A stretch of DNA of 64,000 nt from Gnetum montanum (lineage: Eukaryota > Streptophyta > Gnetopsida > Gnetales > Gnetaceae): contig MNCI01004442.1 of NCBI GenBank assembly GCA_015680685.1, forward strand, positions 19,380 to 83,379, in the 5' to 3' direction. The number at the start of each line of letters is the position of its first letter. Within the stretch, counting starts at the first letter, position 1. Below are positions 24,101 through 35,543 of this stretch, piece after piece. Made by a program: the position numbers and the translations under genes. Under the pieces are notes generated by a model. That model searched no databases and was not told where the DNA came from. It saw only the letters and a program-made list of their open reading frames with translations.

Positions 24101-24330
24101 TGGCATCACTCAGACCCTAATTAATATTGGCTATGATAGTCTAAGTGCCATAAGCAAATCCAAGAATCCAACCTTTCATGCCCAAACAAAGCACATTAAA
24201 ACACAGTATCACTATATATAGAAGGAAATTAAAAAGAAAAGGATTCTTCTAAATAAAATTTTAAGTGAAGCAAATCTTGTAGATGTACTCACCAAGTCAA
24301 CTCTTGCTAAAAAGTTTCTCTTATGCTGAT
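21193..24330 (+). pseudogene. Element D pol: protease, integrase, reverse transcriptase, RNase H
   Basis: Frame changes by one base near 21190. Protease: WYVDLGASHH at 21291-21320, where the usual catalytic D-S-G-A reads D-L-G-A (a TCG to TTG change would do this). Integrase: LWHKIMGH, then a damaged HHCC finger; the first catalytic Asp reads Asn (AAT at 21876), while EDYSRK and NGGE (GAG at 22086) remain; a frameshift follows near 22115. Reverse transcriptase: QMDMKIAFLNGDLEEE, SLYGLKQAPRM, then YVND at 23390-23401 in place of YVDD. RNase H: VNADWGSDIDSRKSTSGYVF and STTEAKYVA, ending near 24330. Copia order and motifs are unmistakable. Confidence 0.93.
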
Positions 24331-24401
24331 CAACATTTGGTCTTCTTCTAATCTAATTTCCTAAAAATGGTTTAAATTGTTCTTTAAAGCAGCTTTACCT
24401 T

Positions 24402-24414
24402 CAAGAGGAAGAAT
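24402..24414 (+). other. Element D polypurine tract
   Basis: AAGAGGAAGAAT directly before the 3' LTR. Confidence 0.85.
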
Positions 24415-24828
24415 TGTAAGGGTGGATGAAGGTAAATTTTCTTTGATTTTCTCTAGATATTTCTACCCCACCTTATTATATTTTTTTATGTCTATGTTAT
24501 TATTGGTCTTGTAACTATCCCCAAAAAAATAAACTACCTTCTCCCTTTTTTAATTTTGGAATCCGTAACAATATATAAGGATCCCAAATGAAGCGTCCAT
24601 AGAACAACATTTTTCTTAAAGCATAAGCTTGAGAATCATCTCCCTTCCTTTATAAATTACCCTTGAGCTTCAATCTTCTAAAGTTGTGTTGCTAATGGTC
24701 CAAGAGCTAATTTTTTGCTGGGGTTTTTCACCTTCAAGGTTTTCCCTAGGGTAACTTTGTATTTTTTTTATTTTCTCCAATTTCTTTTAAATTTAATATA
24801 ATATTGGTGTAAGCAACTGGAAATACCA
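24415..24828 (+). repeat. Element D 3' LTR
   Basis: 414 bp, TGTAAGGGTGGATGAAGG...ATACCA, followed by the TGAAG duplication. Conserved with the 5' LTR in blocks such as CTAATGGTCCAAGAG and GGGGTTTTTCACCTT. Confidence 0.92.
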
Positions 24829-24833
24829 TGAAG

Positions 24834-27053
24834 ATCAAGAAAGGAAAATTAAATTTTTTATAAGATAGAAACAAAAATATCTTAATTTTTATTTAATTTA
24901 ATATCTAAGAAAAAATAGGAAAATAAATTGATTTTCCAACATCTTAAAAGATTGATGTAATTAAATAATGCCCCTAATCTCATGTCTCTTAAAATCCCAA
25001 ACCATTTTTTATGCAAAAAGACTTGTCCCATTATTATTATTATGACTCCATCAAAAACTTATCAATATATGGCCATATTATATTGTACTTGATTTGGAAG
25101 TAAGAAGATTAATTTGATTATGAAATTCCCCTCCCTATTCATCAAATTCATCAAAAACCCAGATGATGAAATAATGAAATATCAAAGTAACAATTATCTA
25201 ACAATTTCAACTATTTTTGATTGCACATAAAATTTTAGAGTGTGGTCACATTTAACCATGCTCTCTTAAAGATTAATGATGTCTAGGACATTTTAGAGAA
25301 AGACATTCAAAAATCAAAAATTCTAAACAAAAATTTAAGAAATAAATTTCAAAACGCAAATAAACAAGAAGACATGTTAGAAGGAATTATGTGCAATTCA
25401 GTTTATGAAAAAATTAGAAATTTAATTTTAAACCTAAATATCAACAAAGAAATGTGAAAGCACCTTCAAAGAGTAAAGGAGGGTAATACTAAATTGAAGA
25501 ACCAAAGAAACAAGTAAGGATTTTAAAAATTGAAGAAAAATTAGAGGCATAACAAATTGAATAATCGAAAATAAAGAAATGAAAAAAAAGAAGCAGATTA
25601 GACTTCAAGAAAGATTTAAAAAAAAAATCTCCAAGAATTAAAAACAAATAAAGCAAAGTGCCAAAGGTGAAGAAAATAAAACTCGAAAGGTATATGAGAA
25701 CTCATTTTTCATTCTTTTTATCTTTCAAACAAACAAATCTTATAAAAAATCTGGATGTTAGAAAGTGGTTGCACCAATCATATAACATCAAAGATGGATA
25801 ATTTTATGAAATTAGACTTATAAGTGGCATTGGAAAAATTAGGTTTGAAGATGGTAGAGGATTAGAGATATCTCAATATCATATCTCCTCAAATTCTAGC
25901 CCATTTTCCATGTAAAAAGAATTGTTCTATCAAATGCTATTTTGGGCTTCATGAAATGACTATTAATATATGGGTATATTATGCTATAATTGATTATGAA
26001 GTTAGAAGATTGACATGATTATGAAATTTCCCTTCATTTTCATCAAAAACCAAATAATGCTACGAAACATGATGGTGTATGAGAAATTTTACATACAACT
26101 AGGTAAGAAATTCTTTAATAGCTACATAACCTTCATGAAAAATCTCATTCAAACTGATACCAACTAAACTATTATAATCAAAGTAGTATATGAAATGGAC
26201 TTGAAAATGTGTTATGAATCTTTGTTGTAGCCTTATAAGGTCTAAAGGCAACTATGTGGAGCACATCAACATGCAAATTATAGAGAAATTGAAAAAATTC
26301 TAAACAATGTTGTCAAGGGTCAAACTTCACAAGATGTTTGAGTGAGATAAGAATTTTTTCTTAAAGCCATGATATACATAGGAAGAAATTTTTACACTTT
26401 TTCTTCTTATTTTGAATGTGCCCTTGTTCATACAATTTGCACTTTCACAATTGCGAAATGTGAATGACTCTACAAAGGCCAATCTTGTCTTCTTCAAAAG
26501 TACATATTTGTTTAATGTTTTATGTAGAAGAAAATATTTTTTTGATAATTTGATGATAACCTAGTACTACCAAACTTTTTTCCTATACTATAATCATAAC
26601 ATAGAATCTTACTTCATGTTGTTATTCTTAACAACATATTTGTGATTTCAGAGATAGAAAAGCAATTCTTTCTACTTATTATAGATGATCTCAAAACTTT
26701 TATTATAGAAAAATTCTATTACTATTTTACAATAGCAAGTTTAAATTCCACATCAAATTGAATTTTAAAAATTTTTACTATTATTGTTTTATGATTAAAA
26801 AGGTTAAATAAAGGGATTTATTATAGAAAACTTTTACAATGAATGTGTAGCCTCCAAACTCCTCCATGAACATCTTTTCTTTATGTTGAGTAGAGTAAAA
26901 ATAGATGGTAGTTTTTGCTTGGATGTTTAAGTCTTTGTTTAAAGTTGTAGATTGTATAAGTATTGTTTTGTTTGAAGAAAAGAGGAAAAAAAGGTTATGT
27001 TGAAGGAAAATTTCTAAACGTGGGAAGATAAGTCAAAAAGTCTTCATGCTAAA
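24834..27053. repeat. Intergenic DNA with a diverged direct repeat
   Basis: 24972-25165 and 25875-26060 are diverged direct copies, about 900 bp apart. Shared words include TATTAATATATGG/TATCAATATATGG, AGAAGATT and GATTATGAAATT. They may be the LTRs of a short element or a local duplication. No frame was supported in the remainder. Confidence 0.45.
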
Positions 27054-27085
27054 GCCTATGCCAAAAAGAGGCATAGTCCTTCATA

Positions 27086-27116
<31 letters not shown>

Positions 27117-27427
27117 AGTAAACTCCTCTCATTGTAACTTGCAAGGCTTTTTTAAGCATTGAATGAAAGGAGCTCTTACTTCTTTGATTTATAGTATTTG
27201 AGCAAGCTTTTGTATGCTTCATTGAAACTCTCCTAACTTCATTCTACTCTTCTTTTCTTATCTCCTTCTAAGTATGGTTCTCTCATCTTGAGGAGTAAAC
27301 CCCACTTCATGGATTGATCTCTCAGACTCCCATAAGTTTCAACTACATAAGTTCTTTTAATTACATACATTTCACATGTTTCCTTCATAGTTTTTGCACA
27401 TTCTCATGTTTTTTCAAGAATCTAAAG
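27054..27427. repeat. Left flank of X1, duplicated with X3 (53922-54289)
   Basis: Nearly identical to 53922-54289. It starts at the shared CCTATGCCAAAAAGAGGCAT, a short hairpin (TATGCC/GGCATA), and includes an (AC)n microsatellite of about 30 nt (27088-27117) that is about 18 nt in the other copy (53962-53979). It lies outside the X1 LTR, so the duplication is not a simple transposition. Confidence 0.85.
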
Positions 27428-28281
27428 TGATGAGCGGTGGAGTATCCAACACCTAACCATATGAGATACGAGTGTTTATGTGCAGTCCCAATTAAACTCT
27501 ATAGATAAGGCAATGTGTTTATAGCAGTAATTGACTAGCATTTGTGATCATTGTCTTTCCATGTGAGTTGGTAAAATGAATGCATATGGTTTAACTCATG
27601 ATAAGTTATATGATATTGATGTTGAATTGGCCATTAAGCTCCTAGTAAACATGAAGTGAAATTAAAGGTTTCTAAATCTAACTAATAGTAAAACAAATCT
27701 AAACTAGCCTATGTGATGAGCAGCTAGTCCTGATCTTTTGGTCACACCTTGGACTTCATGCAACTACTACTAGGATTACCAAGTACCACACTATTGGGCA
27801 TACCAAGTGATAGTACTATTGGGTTACCAAGTAGTTACACTTATGTGCTTGAGATCAATCGTACTCATTCCACTTAACAACATTAAAAGCAAACTACAAT
27901 TAATGGTAAACATTAACTATGAAAATAATAAACAATAAACTAATTAGAAATAAAAATAGAACTAAGTGCTACTACAATGATGTATAGTAATCTTGATCTT
28001 TATTGTTGTGCATGAAATGCATCCAAATATATCACACACGAATAAAGATTTTATTTACTTACAAAACATCACACTGTGAGCACACACTGCTAAGTAATAA
28101 ATTCAAGAAAACAAACTGAAAGAGTTCTGTTACTAGGCTAATGTATCTACTATAGATTCATATGCCTAAGTGTTGCTCATATAGGTTGGCATGCATTCGG
28201 CAATATCATTTATACGATACTATATATTGAGATATGATATCATAACTATGGTATCGTGCTGCAAATTTTTGGGATTTATCA
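27428..28281 (-). repeat. X1 3' LTR
   Basis: Minus strand starts TGATAAATCC (28281) and ends ...CGCTCATCA (27428). Contains three tandem ~25-bp units of ACTATTGGG-TACCAAGT type at 27764-27838 and a cluster of GATATC palindromes near the U3 end (28200-28255). Confidence 0.9.
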
Positions 28282-28493
28282 TACCTGCATGACTGATTGA
28301 AAACTTGTTCTCAAGTTAAAACAAAATGAGGATGGAGTTCCTTATAAAATTGGAAGGTAAATTTACATGACACTAACTTCTATATACATGACTCTCTAGT
28401 GCTGCAATGGAGTTTACAAAAATGAATAGATTACATGACAATTTTAATAAAAAATGGAAAAAAAAACAAAATTTGGTGAGGTTGAGTGTAGCC

Positions 28494-31400
28494 CTATGTT
28501 ATTCCAGGCAGAGGTGGATCTTCCATTGGTTTCTTCCCCTTCTTGTCAGGTTTCATAAATTGGTACCTGTTCAGGAGCACCTGCACCTTTTCTTCTTCCT
28601 TTCTTGGATCATGGACCATCTATTCTGATCAACCAATGTTTGATGGATTTGGCATGTTCCATAGACATGATAGTTGTAGAAACATCTAATTGGCTTTAAT
28701 GTAGCATGTCACAAAATATTATCTCTCTTCTTCAAAAGCTCTAGCCTTTTCTCTAAGTCCATGATAGTCTATTAATCTTCTAGCCATATTTGCTACAAAA
28801 TCATTTTGACCTTGGTAGCCAACCTTCAATACTTCTAGTTCTAAATTTGTTACTTGAGATTTCTGTAGAGCATCTTTTCATTCTAAAAACTCTTTCTCAT
28901 ATAAGGCATAGGTGGCTACTACTTCTTGTTCTAGCTCATTTCTAGGCCTACCTACTCTTAACATGGCTAAAGTAGCATAACAAAGATTTTCTAACACCAT
29001 GTATTCTTTTAAATCCTCTATTTGCATGTCTTTATTTTTCACTATCACTTTTGTAGGTATGGGACATGTTGTCCAAGATGGGTTGCTATTCTAGATTTTT
29101 TGCTGACATGGAATCAATTTTGGCCTTTTCCATTTAAATCTCTTTCTCATTAATTTTTTTATACATTCCCACTTAATCTCAAAAGTGTTTCTTCAACCTT
29201 TCATGTTTTTTAGCCTCATTTTTCCATGTGCTGATTTCGATAACTAATTTTCATCTAATGGCTCATACCTCCTCTATAGAGAGGGTTCTATTTTTTCTTA
29301 TGAGGTGGCTCATATCTTGGTTGACCCTCATCAGTTGCTCTCTTAACTGATGGATACCTTCTTTCAAAATGTTTTTCTACTTTTCTGTTATGGCCAACCT
29401 CATTTTGTCTACAATAAGTTATTTATTTTCTTCCTATAAGGCAGCAAGTGTTGTGGCATGGGCACATCATAGAACTTCAACTACTAAAGCTTTTCATACT
29501 ACCTTTTCTTTCTCATTTGCTATGTCTTTATTGTTCTTAAGGAGGAAATTGATCTACTTAGTTTTGAATTGTGCTATCTAATTTGGTGCTATGAACTACA
29601 TTGGATCTATCCATTCTACTCTCATGGCTACAAGCTCTTCTTGTAATTGACGAAGCTCATTCTCAGCATGTTCTGCCTTGGTTTTAGCTATGATTAATTT
29701 TTCTTTGGTGATAATTAATTTAGATTGTATTATAGTGATATCACTAGGAATATTAAAGATATTTGTCCTAACATGTCCTATCTACAATAGTCTATCTAAT
29801 GCATCTTCATGTTCTGTAAGATTCATATAGGTACCAGCTATCATTTGAGCATCTTTGGTTCTAAAAATATCATATGGTGGCANATTTCTCTCTTAACTAA
29901 TGGATACTTTCTTTCAAAATGTTTTTCTACTTTTCTATTATGGCCAACCTCATTTTGTCTACAATAAGTTATTTATTTTCTTCCTATAACGCAGCAAGTG
30001 TTGTGGCATGGGCACATCATAGAACTTCAACTACTAAAGCTTTTCATACTACCTTTTCTTTCTCATTTGCTATGTCTTTATTGTTCTTAAGGAGGAAATT
30101 GATCTACTTAGTTTTGAATTGTGCTATCTAATTTGGTGCTATGAACTACATTGGATCTATCCATTCTACTCTCATGGCTACAAGCTCTTCTTGTAATTGA
30201 CGAAGCTCATTCTCAGCATGTTCTGCCTTGGTTTTAGCTATGATTAATTTTTCTTTGGTGATAATTAATTTAGATTGTATTATAGTGATATCACTAGGAA
30301 TATTAAAGAGATTTGTCCTAACATGTCCTATCTACAATAGTCTATCTAATGCATCTTCATGTTCTGTAAGATTCATATAGGTACCAGCTATCATTTGAGC
30401 ATCTTTGGTTCTAAAAATATCATATGGTGGCACAACAAGTATATTAAATGATTCTTTAATATGATCTATGATCACTTTTGCAACTCCCATTACATTATGA
30501 TGTTGCATGATCACAATTGTGGCTCCTTCTCATGATTCAAGCACCACTTGGAACAATGTGGTGTTCCTAGAAATTTGTTGTGACCACTAGATCTCTCCAC
30601 TAGACTACAATGATATTTTTCCATTAGCAAGATTAGTTGACATGGTTGATCTAACTACATCACCAATGACATTGAATATATTGGCCTCTTCTCTTCCTTC
30701 CCAACTGATAGTTTCTACAATTTGTTGTAGATGACTCATCAAAGGTCTATAATCTTGTGGCAATGATGATGAAACTTGTGGTTGTTGATGTTGTTATCAT
30801 ATGGTTTGGGTAGTCTCCTCAATGCCTAGTTGTTCTTCTAATTGATCCTTTTTAGGAGGCACTGGCTTGAGCATTTTAGCACAAGAAGCATTCTGTACCT
30901 TCCATAATACATTGTTTGTATACCCTAAGATGCCAACTCATCTAGATAACTTCTGGATAAGGTAATGGAATGGAAGTATTAACTTCCTTACTTTCTTCTC
31001 CTTGAACTACCTTTTGATTTCTATGAACTAGAGGTGAGTGATGTTTCCATTGAATTTTCCTATTAATATTGCACTTCCTCTAGTCACATATGTAGAGATT
31101 CAATTTAATCTTTTGGTATGAAATAGGTGATAGGTGAAAATTTTAAAATAGATCTTTTCTTCTATAGTTACTTAATTGTATTTTTTATCTTCTTTGCCAT
31201 ACACCCACTACAACCACAACTTTCTAGTGTTTGTGTCAAATCTAGTTGATATTTGTGCCACCATTGCTTCTTGATTAGCCACATTCAATACCTTTGCAAT
31301 TAACTTAACTAAGTAAGATACTAAGATTCCTTTAATTTTGATTGTAGCATTAGCTTCTCAATTTTTCCAAAACTAGAGTGTTTCTACTAGACACCATTCT

Positions 31401-31777
31401 CCAATGTTTATCAAAGTAGGCCACAAAGAAGATAACTGAAGTTGGGCCTTAACATCTTCTTATGAAAATTTCAAAAATAGAAAAAAATTGAACTCCATAA
31501 TGACTATTGATATGATGGATTTTTCATGAATAGACTAAAGGCATTAAGGGGGTAGTGTATGTTGCTGTCCCTAGATGGGTACTAGTGGAACATCCACTTC
31601 TGCTTGAGAAAATTACTTTGTGATAGGAGTTTGTTGATGAATTCTAAAGGATTGTGCTTGCTGCTCTCCTTATTATGCTTGTGGATTTTGCTTGCTTTCT
31701 TGTCCTCTTCCATGGCCTCATGATCTTTTACTTACTAGTCATGGAAGTTCTCCTTGTGCTCCTCTTTTTGGGACCAT
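28494..31777 (-). pseudogene. X1 ORF2: large protein with conserved N-terminal region and helical middle
   Basis: Starts at ATG 31777 (M-V-P-K-R-G-A-Q-G-E), preceded by TTGATTGTAG, which looks like a splice acceptor. N-terminal part: LQLSSLWPTL, LWFW, LVSYLVKLIAKVLNV, QISTRFDTNTRK. Middle: KVIIDHIKESFNILVVPP and AGTYMNLTEHEDALDRLL, then a long stretch rich in Glu, Lys, Leu and Gln, probably coiled coil. C-terminus: LLNRYQF, DKKGKKPMEDPP, stop at 28494. About 911 codons once the duplicated 550 bp is discounted. Many stops, so a pseudogene. The antisense open frames at 29369, 29919 and 56240 are shadows. Function unknown; its place before the 3' LTR is where additional ORFs or env-like genes sit in other plant gypsy elements. 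Confidence 0.75.
29338..30432. repeat. 545-bp direct duplication around an N, probable assembly artefact
   Basis: 29338-29882 is repeated at 29888-30432 with a spacing of exactly 550 bp and an ambiguous base at 29883. Only about five differences are seen (for example AAGGCAG/AACGCAG and AAGATATT/AAGAGATT). The corresponding part of X3 (56217-56715) is present once. Confidence 0.9.
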
Positions 31778-33200
31778 CTACAATCAATAAAGGGTCTAGA
31801 ACTACTAGAGTATTTTCATAAATGAGCAAAAATTTGATACCTTGCTCATACCCTTAGTTATATCAAGCTCTTAGTTCATTATTATTGTAGCAATAGAAAA
31901 TTTTTCAACAACAACACCATTAGTCCTTTAAATAAGTGGCATGATCAATTAGAAGTCTTCTTAAAGTTGTTTTATCCTTAACATGAGTGATTTACTTTGG
32001 AAACTCTTGATATGTATTTTTAGACTTACCCCTATAATAGCTTCTAGTTGTTATTAATTTCAAAAAAAATCAACTCAAATTTCCCTTAGTAACATGCACC
32101 CATAACTAAGGTGAGCACTCTAAGATCACATAGAATTGAAAATCATGCAAATTGGGGTAATAATGAGTAAGTTATGGGCATTAGAATTTGGAGTGTTAGA
32201 GCTCTTAGCTAGAAAGAAAAATTGGTAACAAATCCCTTCATCTAAACTTGAGAAATGAAAAAAAAATTTATAACAACCACATGCTATATATAGAATCTAT
32301 GGGTGCAATATCAAAAATGTGACATTTTAAACGCGATATCATAGGTGCATGTGATATCATAGATACGATGTCACCATAGAGAAATAAAAATTTTTGAATA
32401 TCTTTCTCAAAATAAATTCAGTTCCATAGAATAGTTGGAAGATATGTGTCATGTTGAAAGGCTTTTAATATGGAGATGATGCTTTAGTTGTGAAAAATAA
32501 GTGTTGAAACTCTATGATTAAGGAATCTTGGGCTATGAAAGTATATGAGGTATTGATGGAATGGATGAGAAAGATAACATTGTTGTGTTATTAGAATGGA
32601 TAGTGTGAATGATATGGGAAGTATTGATTATTATCTTTTAGAATTGGAAGGCTCAAGATGATGTTGGTAGTTATAAGATACAACAATTATACAAGTGGAT
32701 CCTCCCCAAAGTAGGTTTTAGCCCTTAATGCCCTTGTATAACCACGTCTAAAAGTGTCCTTAGTCACTTAAGAAGTTGAATGTAATGCAAACCAGTTGTA
32801 AGGGTTTAAAAACAAAGTATAAAAGAAATGGAAAAGATGGTAAAAATTATGAAAAAGTATAATTTACTCTATACCTAGAATCTAATAGAGGTTTGCATAA
32901 TTTTTGTCTTGCTATTTGGAGATAAATCAAGGGACTTCCTTGGTTAGTTCTTTTCTATGAAAGAGTCCCTGCCTTGATCCAATGGGTTGCTATCTATGTA
33001 AGCATGAAAATTATGATGTTTGAAACTAATGAAGTCAAAATCTTATTACATTGGGAAGAACTCGATGTGGATGGGGTGGAGTTAGATGTGCTCCCCATCC
33101 GTTGAGTCTTCTCTAGACTCATTCTATAGAATGGCGGTTTCTTGGGTTCAAACTCATAAGTAACCTTCCTCTCATGTGTATTGACTATCCTTGTAGCACT
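31778..33200. other. X1 gag-ORF2 spacer, no pol
   Basis: No supported frame. Contains a GATATC-type palindrome cluster (32328-32370) like those in the family's LTRs; X3 similarity stops at 32392, just after it. The absence of reverse transcriptase and integrase motifs here was checked by eye in the minus-strand frames. Confidence 0.55.
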
Positions 33201-35407
33201 TTTTGGCTAAGATTGTGGTGGCAAGCTCCCCTGCATAAGAGGAGGTGGCACTGGTGGCATAGGACTAAAGTGTTCAATAGAAGGTCCAGCTATTGGTGGA
33301 TGCACGTATAAGTTGGAATCAATCCTTGGTGGCATTAATCTATGGTATTCTATTAAATAGTATTGTGGGGTTTGAATAGTTGCATAATCAAGCAAGACTA
33401 GATACTATACATAGTATCCATAAGGATTAGGTTTTTAATATGAATATTATTTACGTGGCAGTCGCATGGCCCATGATTGTGATTGTTGCTACTGCTAATG
33501 GTACTACTCCTATGGTTGTGACAAGGCTCCATTAAGATAGTACATTAGTTGAGGTTGTCTTCTGTAGTTACCTTGAGGATAAGATAATTTTTTAGGCATT
33601 TTCTTTTGAACAAATCATGGATTAACTGCATATGCCCTAATTTCTTATAGATGTACCATGACTAGCCAACATCCCTTAGGATGTTTGTACTAGTATACAA
33701 TACAACCTTCATCATCTATGGAGCTGGTGTCTAAGTACCCAGCTACTAAATCAACTTTACCCTTTTGTCCAAATTCCTTCTTCTTCTTTTTCTCTCTGCC
33801 TTTGTTAAGTGCTTATTTTACTTTCTCCTCCACAATCTTTAGTGTTATTATACATCGTTCATCTACCGAATCCCACATTTTCACTATCTGTGCTGCTACA
33901 TCAGCAATAGATTTCTAAATCAGCAACGACCCTTTCCTAATGACTTGATAAAAGGTTTCTCCCTCTTGGGTATCACAAACTTGTGCATCTTTTTTCCAAA
34001 TTGATGGATTCTTGTTGTATTCTTCAGCTAAGCTATGATATGCCTCAATTGATCCTTTGATGAAAATCTGTGGCCTAGACATCTATGTAATAGTGAATAA
34101 TATCTATCCATTATTGCATCAAGGGTCTCTTGAATCCCTTCTTTCCAATTCTAGATTTGCTTTCTTAGGTTCAACACTCATGAATATGTCTAATATTTTT
34201 CATTGAAAATTTTTAGCATGGTACTCCAACATCTAATGGATTCAAGTTCCAATGACCTATACCAGCTTTCTACTTTCTTCACAAGTGTTCTAGAAAATAG
34301 CTTTAATTTCTACCAGTCACTCTCTATGTTTTGAAAGGCATAGGCATTATGAAATGCTTGAAGGTGATGCTAAGGATTAGTGTTATAACCTCCCTCAAAT
34401 CATGGCATGTTATTCATATCTAGTTGTTTGATTCAGCTATGTTGCACATGCATGATTGGTATGTAGATCACTTCCTAAATGTTGATTATATTATTGGTTA
34501 ACATAAAGGATTCATCATGATGATCAAGTTCATAGGATTTGTCATAGTAGTCACCCCTTCTATGCTTGTGCCTCTATTGATCCTCTCTTCTATCTCTATG
34601 CCTTCTTCTTTCATACTCCTCATCTTCTGAATCAAAATACCTCGAGTATCAGTCATGATGATCATGAGCTCTTCTCTTTTCCCTATCAAAGTTTTGGTAC
34701 TTGTGCTATCTCATGTCATAGTCCTCTGATGATCATGATGAAGCAGAGGAGGTAGTAGGAGAAAGGTGCCAACTAGTTCTCCTTTCATGACTCTTGTAAG
34801 TTTCCTTGTAAGACTTAACAAGATCCCTTGGGCTAGAGTTCCACTTGTATCTTGAGTCAGTAACCTCTCCCTTATGTGTCTCTACCAAAATAGAATGACG
34901 CTAAGCTTTAACAAGTTCCTCTAGTCTAATGATAGGTGTGTTTGATGGCTCCTCATGGTTTTAGTGGAGTTGTTCTAAAATGAACTAATCAACATCAAGC
35001 TCTTCTATGACAACAAATGCATTGGCTTGCTTCCCTTTGTTATGAACATGTTTGACCTCCATAGCAGAATCTCACTTTATGTGCTTCCTTGTAGGTTCAT
35101 AGGGTCTAGTCATGTGTTAAGTCACATGATACCCTTCTTGAATCTAGTCCAAGTGCATTCCCCTTAGAGTAATTTGTAGCATGTTTAGTGCTACACGTTT
35201 AGGAGGCAAGACTATGTTGCCTTGCATGTCTCTCTACCTCATTTGTTTGTTCTAATGGAATATGAAGGTAAAGTCTAGATAGTATGGATCAGCATGAGCA
35301 TAAGTAATACGTGTTTGCATTGGCATTCCCTAGTCTTCTTCATCCATAATTTTGCTACTACTCCTCATTTTCCTAGCAAGTGATAGTTGATCATTATGTA
35401 AAGCCAT
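33200..35407 (-). pseudogene. X1 gag, gypsy type with Arg/Asp/Ser-rich section
   Basis: Starts at ATG 35407 (M-A-L-H-N-D-Q-L-S-L-A-R-K), about 115 nt after the primer site, and stays in one frame for over 500 codons apart from stops. An Arg/Asp/Glu/Ser-rich section at about 34730-34510 (RRRHRDRRED, RHKHRRGDYYD) precedes the Retrotrans_gag core at about 34430-34020 (HHLQAFHNAYA, KLKLFSRTL, SWYRSLELESI, NEKY, YYSLLHRCLGHRF). The tail is Pro/Tyr-rich (PPIAGPS, MPPVPPPL) and no CCHC knuckle was found. Where X2 can be compared, stops in X1 match Gln or Arg (NPQHH, KYQTYSR), as expected for C-to-T decay. Confidence 0.82.
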
Positions 35408-35524
35408 GTGAATTTTTTTTATGGTTTGTGTTAAGTATGCTTTATATTAATATTGTGAAGATTAGAGTTAGGTTCTAATACAATGAACTTTAGAAAATTA
35501 ATTACTTAGTATAACACTGACTTA

Positions 35525-35542
35525 TCCCTAGCAATGGCGCAA
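35525..35542 (-). other. X1 primer-binding site (tRNA-Asp type)
   Basis: Minus strand TTGCGCCATTGCTAGGGA right after the 5' LTR; 14 of 18 match TGGCGCCGTTGCCGGGGA, the plant gypsy site usually assigned to tRNA-Asp. Confidence 0.8.
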
Positions 35543-35543
35543 A

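Larger units (their letters stand above)
20001..24833 (+). mobile_element. Element D: complete but dead Ty1-copia retrotransposon
   Basis: Target duplication TGAAG at 20001-20005 and 24829-24833; LTRs 20006-20415 and 24415-24828 begin TGTAAGGGTGG and end in CA. A degenerate tRNA-Met-type primer site, a polypurine tract and the copia order gag, protease, integrase, reverse transcriptase, RNase H all lie on the plus strand. The two LTRs differ at very roughly one position in five by eye, so the insertion is old. Stops, frameshifts and changes in key residues make it inactive. Confidence 0.95.

Noticed and set aside
29369-30131. Two similar 70-codon plus-strand frames (and one at 56240) starting MFFYFS
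   Set aside because: Antisense shadows of ORF2 in X1 and X3; the minus-strand frame is the one conserved with X2 and B.
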